64,000 nucleotides of DNA, taken from contig PYST01000208.1 of the NCBI GenBank assembly GCA_003049485.1, forward strand, positions 1 to 64,000. Reading direction: 5' to 3'. Under the pieces are notes generated by a model. That model saw only the letters and a program-made list of their open reading frames with translations. It was not told where the DNA came from and did no database searches. The position numbers were made by a program, and so were the translations under genes. Origin of the DNA: Ophioceras dolichostomum. Its lineage: Eukaryota; Ascomycota; Sordariomycetes; Magnaporthales; Ophioceraceae. Below are positions 56,623 to 64,000 of the stretch, piece by piece (the stretch's first letter is position 1; each line of letters opens with the position of its first letter).

Positions 56623-56637
56623 ATGATCCGCCTCTAG
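56623..56637 (+). promoter_or_regulatory. Upstream ORF in the hacA leader
   Basis: ATG ATC CGC CTC TAG, encoding MIRL, lies 194 nt before the hacA ATG. Trichoderma reesei hac1 and Aspergillus hacA carry leader uORFs that are removed by transcript 5' shortening under ER stress, so this one may repress hacA translation in unstressed cells. Confidence 0.5.
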
Positions 56638-56830
56638 GGTTTGCACTCTATTTGTATCAGGGAATTTGGACGGTGCCCTCGATAGCAAACTTGACATTCT
56701 TCCCAATCATCAGCGACGGAGACGACCACTTCCAATTTCGCGATTCAAGTCTCCTTCCTGAACCATTTACCGGCCAGCCTTTCCGCCTCCTACTCTTTTT
56801 TGCTTGGTTGACTTGCCACCACGCACAAAA

Positions 56831-58309
56831 ATGGATTCTTGGCAAGCGTCCCACGCTTCCCCCGAACTCAAGTTCGAGCACTCCCCCGCCGAGTCTCTCC
56901 TGTCTATTCCGGGCGGCGACATGTACCCGTCGCTGTTCGGTTCCGCCGACTCCGGCACTGTCGTTCCTACGGACATGATGACCCCCGGGTCATTAGACGA
57001 CGATGTCGACCTGGCTCTTCCTTCAGACTCCCGACTCTCAGCCGAGCCCTCGGCCGACGCTTCGACAGACAAGAAGCCAACTAAGAAGCGGAAGTCGTGG
57101 GGTCAGGTCCTACCCGAGCCCAAGACAAACCTCCCTCCAAGGTAAGCTCTCCCCGCCTCGAACTCATATCCACCTGGTTGCCTCGCGCATTGCCCCAAAT
57201 CGCTTTGCCCCTCGTGCCTGGCGACTGACCCAATACTCTCTGCATAGGAAACGGGCCAAGACAGAAGACGAGAAGGAGCAGCGCCGTGTCGAGCGAGTCC
57301 TACGCAACCGTCGCGCGGCGCAGTCATCACGCGAGCGGAAGCGGCTGGAGGTCGAGGCCTTGGAGGAGAAGAACAAGGTGCTCGAGCAGCAAGTACTGCA
57401 CTTCCAGAAGGTGGCCATGCTTCTTACGGAGGAGTTGCAAAAGACTCGTCGCAATAACGGCGAGGTCATCCCGCACCAAGGCCCTCTCACCCTGTCTCAG
57501 GAGCTATTCAGCTCGCACGACGGCCACTCCGCCACTGGTGCTTCCGGCATCTCGGATACATCGTTCATGGCGGAGCTCCTCCGCTCTGCCCAGTCGCCAA
57601 CGACGGTCGACCCAGCGTCTCTGTCGCCCGCGATGAGCCCTGCGGCCGAACCCGTTCCATTCCCAGAGCAGACAGTGGCCGTGGCTAAGCCCACCACTGC
57701 CGCGGAGCCCGCCGCCCCCAAGGCTGTGGCGAACCCCTCTCCCGACTCGACACAACATCCTGCCGAGATGTTGTGCTCCGACCTGCAGTGTCGGTCGGCG
57801 GAGGCGTCGCAGCAGCCCTTGCCCACGGTGTTGGCTCTAGCGCAGCCCCAGGCCCTTCCTCGGCCGCTGCCCCCAGCGGTGATGGCTCTCTACTGGCAGC
57901 TATCCTTCCTTCTCACGTCGGCGGCGACGATATTTTCGGCCTGTCGTCGGCCCTTGACGCAGATAGCTATGTCCTGGAGAGCGGGCTTCTCGCTAGCCCC
58001 AACAGCATTGATCTTGAACACGATTATCTGGTTGGTGACGCGGCCTTCCCGCTCGCGCCATCGACGAACGGCTTCGACTTCTTCGAGATTGACGAATACC
58101 TCAACAACTCCAACGACGAGCAGCAACTCGCCTCGTCCTCTACCGGCGGCGCCATTGGCGTCCCCTTCGGCAGCTTCGGCAGCGTCGAGCTCAACCCCCT
58201 CGACGACCCTTCGGCTTCGGCTTCTCCGGAAGATCCTAACATGCAGCCCCAGCCTGGCGCGTCCTCTCTCGGATGCGACGTTGGCGGCCTTGCGGTTGGT
58301 GCGGTCTGA
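56831..58309 (+). CDS. hacA: HacA/Hac1 bZIP regulator of the unfolded protein response
   Basis: Conventional exons 56831..57141 and 57248 onward (GTAAGC...CATAG). The signature block KKRKSWGQVLPEP, KTNLPPRKRAKTEDEKEQRR leads into the bZIP (RVLRNRRAAQSSRERKRLEV, then a leucine zipper to about residue 160). The bZIP frame stays open to 58658 (573 residues, no activation domain). From about 57806 the frame ending at 58309 encodes the acidic/aromatic tail (DIFGLSSALDADSYVLES, IDLEHDYLVGDAAFPL, FDFFEIDEYLNN). Joining bZIP and tail requires removal of 3n+2 bases, and 20 nt, the size known in filamentous fungi, fits (450 residues). The Ire1 stem-loop lies exactly there. This is therefore the stress-spliced master regulator of ER chaperone and secretion genes. 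Confidence 0.9.
57778..57815 (+). promoter_or_regulatory. Ire1 recognition stem-loop and non-spliceosomal intron of hacA
   Basis: CCGAC (57778-57782), a seven-base loop CTGCAGT (57783-57789) and GTCGG (57790-57794) form a perfect 5-bp hairpin with the Ire1 loop consensus CNG|CAGN; cleavage is expected after 57785. The 3' site is less clear. A 20-nt excision would end at 57805, while the best-looking downstream loop (TCG|CAGC) would remove 24 nt and would not change the frame. The region 57786-57811 must contain the 3' cut. Confidence 0.75.
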
Positions 58310-59957
58310 GGAGCGGCGCGGAGTCGACCGGGTCAACGGGAACCGGAATGGTCTCGGTGCTAGCTTGGAGCCCGACGCGGATCCCAGCAGCGCAATCGGA
58401 GAAGATGGAGCGTGGCTTCCAGGAGCAGCGCTGCCGTCCAAGGAGCTACTTCTCACCCTCCTCTGGGCCATCAAGGTTGAGGAACGGATGATAACCATCC
58501 GCCAACAGAGGAACGAAGGGTCAAGCCCAGGTCGACTACCACAAAGTGCCGCCAAGATAAGACGCACCACCAGCACTAAACCAGAAATTTGTGTTGAATA
58601 TTCAGCATCGCAAGCGGGCGAGGGAACAGCCCACGCAGCCTCGAGGAGGCGCCTCTGAGAAGAGATCGCGTAGACGGTTGGGGTAATACAGTATCTCGCG
58701 TCTGACACGTCTTTCTCGCTTTTCGGATTTTTTTTCTTTTTCCTTTTTACTCTCTTTTGTAACGACGGAAGGATGATGGTGTTTTCGGCGAGGACCACGG
58801 GCAACGGTCGGTATCTTGGAGGGTTGGGCGCATCTCACATCATGGAACTGCAGAACGGCACCTATTTTTTCGACGGGACTTGGGCTCTTTCCTACCTCTG
58901 GGGGAAAACAGGCCTTTTCCTACGAAGAAACACACCGAAGCTGCTGGCTTTTGTCGCAAGGCGTCTGGATGGACTGTCACGACAAAGAAACTCTGAAAAA
59001 CACTTTGATTTTTTCTTCTTCTAAAACCCCCAAAAATCACCAACCTAGATCTTTCAGCCTGGACTCTTGATGAGGAGGGACGAGAGAAGGGGGAAGCGGT
59101 TTGTTGTACTATGATACTATTATCAGCAAATCTCAGCGTAGCTATTCGACAAGAAAGTTTGATGCGTTGATCTACTTGCCTGGTCTCCTGCTTGATGTGA
59201 TGCCTCTACAATTTCCTCGTTGTTCCATGGCCTCACTGAACACCACGACGAATCCACCCAGTTCAACCTGTATTTCGTGGACACACCGCTGACAGAGAGC
59301 ATCAGCCAGCAAAACAAACAGCCAGCCTCAGGAAGCAAGACCTTGTCGTCGCTCCGGGAGACACTGCGAACCTTTAGCTCGAGCACATGTAATCACTCGA
59401 TCCAAGGTGGAGCGATGTTGGTTCACTCACTGACTTGAAGAGCAGAACTAAGCCAGAGTTGACGTGACGTTTGGCACTTCTTAAAACAAGAAGCCAGGAA
59501 GCTAACTGTACGTAGGTAGATATCGGACAGAACAAAACATGGTGTCTGAACCGTACACGAATCTAACACAGCCGCTTTCGTTGTGCGTGCGCGGATATCT
59601 CGTCCCCCATTAACCTTTGCCTACAGTATATGAATGGAATTATATCTCTTAGTCTAAATCCAAGACGTCGACAGCCAAGCCAGCCTCACAAGAGCAATCA
59701 AGCCGGCAACCCCAGATGAAAGAAAAGAAACGAGAACAAAGGAGAGTAGAACAAAAGCAGTGATTCTCAAAATCGACAGCCCGTCCGTCAACCAGTCCGC
59801 CTCACAGCATCACAGTGACCAAGACGGCTTTCCACCACAGCCAGCGCCTCTTAGGCTCGGCCTACCTCCTACCTCCAGCCCCAGCAAAGCAGGAGCTCAA
59901 GGCAAGCAACCCTTGGTGCCAGGGGAGTTAATACCTAACCCTAGGTAGGTACCTAAC
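58310..59957. other. hacA 3' part and convergent spacer
   Basis: 58310-58658 is read only in the unspliced hacA frame and otherwise serves as 3' UTR. The rest up to the PEX16 stop has no coding signal. A dense motif cluster (ACCTAACCCTAGGTAGGTACC) lies at 59931-59957. Confidence 0.5.
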
Positions 59958-61621
59958 CTAATCAGCCGTGCTGAAATAGTAATTCTCCCACAGGTACTCG
60001 TAGTCCTCGAGTATGCCGCCCACGAAGCTCGGCACCCTCCTCCTCACGCCGGCGACCACGCCCTTGACGACGTGCTCGTACGCCGCGCCGCGCATGGCCC
60101 ACCAGCCCAGCGCCCAGCCGCGCCTGCTCCACTCCTCGCGCTCCAGCGCCGTCGTGCGCAGGCCCCTGTCGCGCAGCCGGCGGGCCGCCAGCGTCATCGC
60201 CAGGCCCAGCACCCAGGGCGCCCAGGAGGCGGCTATGCCCGGCTTCTTGCCGCGGCGCGAGGCGATGTCGGAGTTGGGGGAGTAGCGGAGCGAGAAGTGC
60301 GCGAGCGCCATGGCGTAGACGAGCGGCGCGATGATGTGCAGGACCTCGGCGGCGTGCGCGGCGCCCGTGAGCGGGTGGAGGAGACGCGGCGCGGGCTTGA
60401 TGTCATCGGCGGTTAGGACGCGGGAGAGGAGGTAGCTGCTTATGTCGGAGTTGGAGGGGAGGGAGGGCAGCGTTGAGTTCGTGCGGGGCATGTGCCAGTC
60501 TTTGGCGTGGGTGGGGCTGGTGCCGCTTGATGACGCCGTTGAGGAGGACCCGGTGGTGGTGGCCTTGCCGTTGACGTTCCCGTTCAGGGTCGGAGGGAGC
60601 TGCTTGGCGGCGGGCGTGCGTCTGACGTGGCCGTTCTGCGTCGTCGCCCCTACGCCGTTCTCGTTTTCAGTCTCGTTCTGTCCCAGCCACGCCGCCTCTG
60701 CTTCCTTGGCCATCTTCTCGTCGTCGTCGCGGAACTCCTCGGGGATGTGGAACTCTTCGACGCCCTTCCCGCTGCCGATCGTCTCTTCGTCTTGGTATTC
60801 TTCTGGCGGCACGGGGACCCGCTCCGGCAGCGCGGGCGTGACGAGCGGCCGGGCGCGGGTGATGCGCAGCAGAATCAGCTTGCAGAGAGCCTTGAACGCC
60901 TCGACGAGCACGACGACGCGCCACCGCAGACGGTCGTTCCCCTTCCCGCGCCGCTTGGCGGCCATCTCGATCAGGAGCTGCGTGTACTGCGCGACCTGCA
61001 GGGCGAGGGCCACGCGGCGGTAGAGGGGCGACTTCTGCGACCAGTAGGCCGTGTAGCGCGCGTGCATCGTCCTGTGCGGGAGGGGAGGGAGGGACTGCGA
61101 CGAGGTGGGCGAGGAGAGCGGGGAGGACGACGACGATGAAGGGGGGGAAGACGAGGCGCGTTGGAGGATGGCGTCGTGGTAGAGCGAGAGGAGCTGCACG
61201 CCCGAGTGGAGGGTTTCGGAGGCGATCTCGGCGTCGCGGAAGCGGCCTGTGTGTCGTGACGAGGAGCGCGAGATGTTAGTTCCTCCTATTGTTTCTTCTC
61301 CGGGTCTTGACTTTAGGGGCACAGCATTAGTCGTCGACATTCACATGGGCGCTACGCACCAGGAATAATGTACGTCAGCGACCGGAGCGCACTCTCGATC
61401 TGCGACACCTGGCCGGCGTTCTTGCTGATGAACTCATTGTACTGGCTGACCCAATGAGGCGGCAGCGACAGTACATCTTTCACCACAGAAGCATTCGGGG
61501 TTGCTTTCGCTAGAGGTGGAGATTTGCCTAGGCTGGACGACGTGGTAGAATTGGGATTGGAATTGCTGCTACTAGTGGCATTGGCCCAGGCTTTAGCAGC
61601 CGCCGCCGAAAAGGACGCCAT
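59958..61621 (-). CDS. PEX16: Peroxisomal membrane protein PEX16
   Basis: Model: complement(join(59958..61246, 61360..61621)), 516 residues. The PEX16 start is clear: PPHWVSQYNEFISKNAGQVS, QIESALRSLTYIIPG, split by a 113-nt intron (GTGCGT...ACACAG), then RFRDAEIASETLHSGVQLLS, LYHD. Further family blocks: YTAYWSQKSPLYRRVALALQ, EAFKALCKLILLR, LLHPLTGAAHAAEVLHIIAP, LVYAMALAHF and the C-terminal VVKGVVAGVRRRVPSFVGGI. It is longer than animal PEX16 because of Ser/Gly/Thr-rich insertions between these blocks, as in other filamentous fungi. PEX16 is an integral peroxisome/ER membrane protein that, in metazoa, recruits PEX3; in Yarrowia it limits peroxisome division. Its convergent neighbour is hacA. 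Confidence 0.92.
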
Positions 61622-62182
61622 GCGAGCGAAAAGAAATCAGCAGCGAACAAGGGTATAATAGAAAACAAACTGAAAGAGAAAAGTCCCGCTTAGGGGAAGG
61701 GGGGAAATGAGGGGTTTTCGCACCCAGATGCGACTGTGTTCGCTGAGAACTGGTGATGGAGATGTTGGAGGAGAAGGAGGGATGGCGATGCAGTGATGTT
61801 GGGTCGACTGGATCGGCTGACCAGCCTCGACCTCGACTACCTGTGCCCCGTGCGGCACGGTCGCGGTCCACGCTGCCTGCCAATGGCTCCAGCCAATTTT
61901 TGCGATTTAGTGGGTCAGCAGGATTTGGGCCGAGGCTGCAAAGCGATGCAAGCAAGCCCCCTGAAATCGCAACCTCAGGCTGCTGATGATCGTGCCTCGA
62001 TTTCGTCCTCGATTTTTCGGCCTTGCCTGTGGAAGATATTTCATGGATCGGAACTACGATAATCTGCTCCTGCGTTCCTAATAATTCCAGTCTCTTGTTT
62101 GTAGTCTGCCAGCCAGCCAACCAGCCATCTGTCTTTGGTGCTTTTTTTTTTCTTTTCTTCTTCTTTTGCTTCTGTTCCCGAA
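61622..62182. promoter_or_regulatory. Divergent promoter, PEX16 to DUF7704-type gene
   Basis: 561 bases between the two start codons. A T/C-rich block lies just before the ATG at 62183. No clear TATA box. Confidence 0.4.
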
Positions 62183-62713
62183 ATGGCGTCATTTATGGCT
62201 CCGATCACCCGCCTCTTCTTCTGCTTCATCGAGCCAGCACTCGTTTCATATGGCGGCATTGTCTACCTGATCAGCCCGGGCCAGTACTCGGCTGCGCTTG
62301 TGGGTGGCGCCGTCGCCTCTCCGGACAAGCTGCCGCCCTCGAGCTTCCTGGCGGCAGAGCAGCTCAGCAGCATCAACCTGGGTACCATGACTCTGTTGGT
62401 GGCGGCCCTGATGGCGATCGTCATGTGGATATGCGAAAACCCTCGCACGGTCCGGCTGGTTATACTGGCGCTAGGTCTCGCCGATATCCCGCACTGGGGC
62501 GCCGCCGCGCACGTTCTTTGGTCCGGCTCCGGCTCCGGCTCCGGCTCCGGCACCACATTTGCGAACCCCAACACCTGGAGCACGGAGTTGACCCAGAACA
62601 TGCTGGGGCCGGTGTTCACGTGCTCTTTCAAGATAGCCTACCTGATAGGTTGGTTAGGCCGAGACCGGACACGGGATGCTGGGATGGTCCTAAAGGACGT
62701 GAAGCGATTCTAA
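62183..62713 (+). CDS. Small four-helix membrane protein (DUF7704-type)
   Basis: Single exon, 176 residues, ATG at 62183. There are four hydrophobic segments: ITRLFFCFIEPALVSYGGIV, NLGTMTLLVAALMAIVMWI, TVRLVILALGLADIPHWGAA, and a last one around FTCSFKIAYLIGWLG. Conserved-looking features are the FFxxEP start and the ALGLADIPHW motif in helix 3, which I associate with the uncharacterised fungal DUF7704 family. Between helices 3 and 4 a (GGCTCC)n run encodes SGSGSGSGSG. The topology suggests an integral membrane protein of unknown role. The family name is from memory; the membrane topology is directly visible. Confidence 0.7.
   Translation: MASFMAPITRLFFCFIEPALVSYGGIVYLISPGQYSAALVGGAVASPDKLPPSSFLAAEQLSSINLGTMTLLVAALMAIVMWICENPRTVRLVILALGLADIPHWGAAAHVLWSGSGSGSGSGTTFANPNTWSTELTQNMLGPVFTCSFKIAYLIGWLGRDRTRDAGMVLKDVKRF
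62523..62552 (+). repeat. (GGCTCC)n hexanucleotide run
   Basis: About five copies of a six-base unit, in frame, encode a Gly-Ser loop in the four-helix membrane protein. Confidence 0.8.
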
Positions 62714-63373
62714 AAGCGACCCAAACGTGATCAACTAAGCTGAGGGACAAGACGCTTGCCAGGACCGTGCAAAAGGACCATAAACCATTCTCCCGAAATG
62801 GGAATTGAGACCATCGGGCGGGGTGCCTAGGATGGGACCTGAGAATATTGTGCCTGACAAAGCGCACGGATCGCCCCGGAAGCTCCGGTATGTCCGGACT
62901 CCACTCGGCGACAGCTGGCTGGCCTGGGCTACCGATGGCGCAATATCACGTCTCGATGGTAGATGCCACAAGCGAGGCTGCAGACAGCAAACCAGCCCAT
63001 CTGAAGGTGTTCCGGAGCGCGTACAGGTGCTCCGATGCCGTCCCTGCAGAATATGCCACCCCTAGACCCTACTACATTAGTAATGTCGAGAGAGAAGCAT
63101 GCATGCCAGGAGATGGAGACGACGGCAACGAAGGAGGGGGGCACAGTGGTATCGGATGAGGGTGCAAGCCATGCCTTTAAGCAGGTAGGCATCTGCCTAC
63201 ATATACCTCCACGGCCCCTTGTCAGGCGCGCTTGGTTGGCGAGTATTCAGCCTCCCGCATGCACTTGGCCTCTCAGTTTGGCGGGCAACTCGGTAGTTTT
63301 TAGTAGCTAGTACATCTGAGCTCTCAGTGGTACAAATACTATTCGAAAAAGACTTCTCGACAAGGAAGTCAAC
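62714..63373. other. Intergenic, promoter of the GST gene
   Basis: 660 bases with no gene. ORFs here are short and featureless. Confidence 0.5.
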
Positions 63374-64000
63374 ATGGCCGACGCCAAGATCAGGCTCTAC
63401 GCCGACCGCAGATGCCCTTGTTAGTCAACCCTTCTCTCCTCCTTGATCGTTCTCTCACTCAACCAAGCTACCTCACCGGTGCCCAGATGCCAAACCCCGG
63501 AGAGAGAAGCTAACATCATCGCCCTGCCTTCGTCATCTGATCATCCACCAGGGGCGCATCGAGTATACATCGCGCTCGCCGAGCTGGGCGTCCCCTACGA
63601 GGAGGAGATCATCGACCTGAGCGTCCCGCGCACGCCCGAGTACCTCGCCATCAACCCCCGCGGGCTCGTGCCGGCGCTCAGCTACAACGGCAACATCGTC
63701 ACCGAGTCCGGCATCATCGCACAGTTCCTAGCCGACGCCTACCCGGACCTCAACTTGGCCCCTCCTTCCTCCACCTCCATCGACGGCGCCCTGCTTCGCG
63801 CCCGCCTGGCCTACTTCGCCGATACCTGGGGCAGCAAGGTCACCCCTCACTACCACAAGATGTTATTCTTCGCCAAGAAAGACGAGGAGGCCGCGGCAGC
63901 CGCCGAGGAGCTGCGGAACGCCCTCGTGAAGGAGATCGAGCCCCTCCTTCTGGCCGACGCGAACGCGGACCACCCTTTCTTCGGCGGCAGCGAGAAGCTT
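63374..64000 (+). CDS. Glutathione S-transferase, N-terminal part (runs off the window)
   Basis: Model: join(63374..63419, 63552..>64000). Exon 1 encodes MADAKIRLYADRRCP; the 132-nt intron (GTTAGT...CACCAG) splits the Trp codon of CPWAHRV, and exon 2 continues WAHRVYIALAELGVPYEEEI. The thioredoxin-like GST_N domain is complete: C-P-W-A-H-R at the position of the omega-class catalytic Cys, NPRGLVPALSYNG with the cis-Pro loop, and TESGIIAQFLAD with the glutathione-binding Glu-Ser pair. The helical C-terminal domain has begun (ARLAYFADTWGSKVTPHYHK) when the window ends. The Cys makes a thiol-transferase or dehydroascorbate-type GST more likely than a classical conjugating one. Confidence 0.9.

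Noticed and set aside
57786..57809. A 24-nt Ire1 intron between CTG|CAG and TCG|CAG
   Set aside because: Removing 24 nt leaves the reading frame unchanged, so it would not connect the bZIP with the activation tail.
63035..63310. ORF upstream of the GST gene
   Set aside because: It ends before the GST start, reads as low-quality sequence and lies in the expected promoter.

Overview
This is nuclear DNA of a filamentous ascomycete (Pezizomycotina, most likely a Sordariomycete). Almost every confident gene has one or more 50-380 nt introns with GT(A/G)NGT donors and often CTAAC-type branch points. Coding exons are rich in G/C-ending codons. The gene set includes fungal-only families: Zn2Cys6 regulator, HacA-type bZIP, fungal SWIRM protein, MCP1 (DUF1691) and cyanovirin-N homology. 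There are no operons, tRNA, rRNA or CRISPR. The assembly has one gap (N run at 17809-17842 followed by a long G run).

Left part (1-19233). The window opens with the tail of a pogo/Fot1-type transposase. Next come two distantly related, frame-disrupted helical-repeat genes in tandem, a secreted proteinase-K-type subtilase (3 exons), a Cys-rich single-pass membrane protein, an SREBP-type bHLH regulator with a very long upstream region, a GNAT acetyltransferase, an unrecognised GC-rich coding exon, and a small secreted CVNH protein.

Middle (20141-32515). An MCP1-like mitochondrial membrane protein and a C2H2 zinc-finger protein are divergent. A 7-exon Zn2Cys6 transcription factor follows on the minus strand; half of its zinc cluster is encoded by a 24-nt micro-exon. 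It is divergent from a full-size ABCB/MDR-type exporter (5 exons) across 1.7 kb, so the two could form a regulator-transporter pair.

Right part (32516-64000). A 7.8 kb gene-free stretch leads to a SWIRM-domain protein. Then come a 4 kb pyrimidine-rich gap, an F-box/WD-like protein, an old-yellow-enzyme homologue that lacks the canonical HxxN substrate-binding pair, an ESCRT-III CHMP1/Did2-like protein, and a DUF427 gene broken by one in-frame stop. After 4.3 kb of mostly empty sequence comes hacA, the unfolded-protein-response bZIP, with an upstream ORF and a near-textbook Ire1 stem-loop at the point where the frame must change. PEX16, a four-helix DUF7704-type membrane protein and the start of a glutathione transferase close the window.

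Most of the content is housekeeping or regulatory. I see no secondary-metabolite backbone and no defence island. The most unusual features are the micro-exon zinc cluster, the active-site deletion in the flavin oxidoreductase, the dual-frame hacA locus, and a short ACCTAGGT/GGTACC palindromic motif scattered between genes. I did not find a clearly new multi-gene system.
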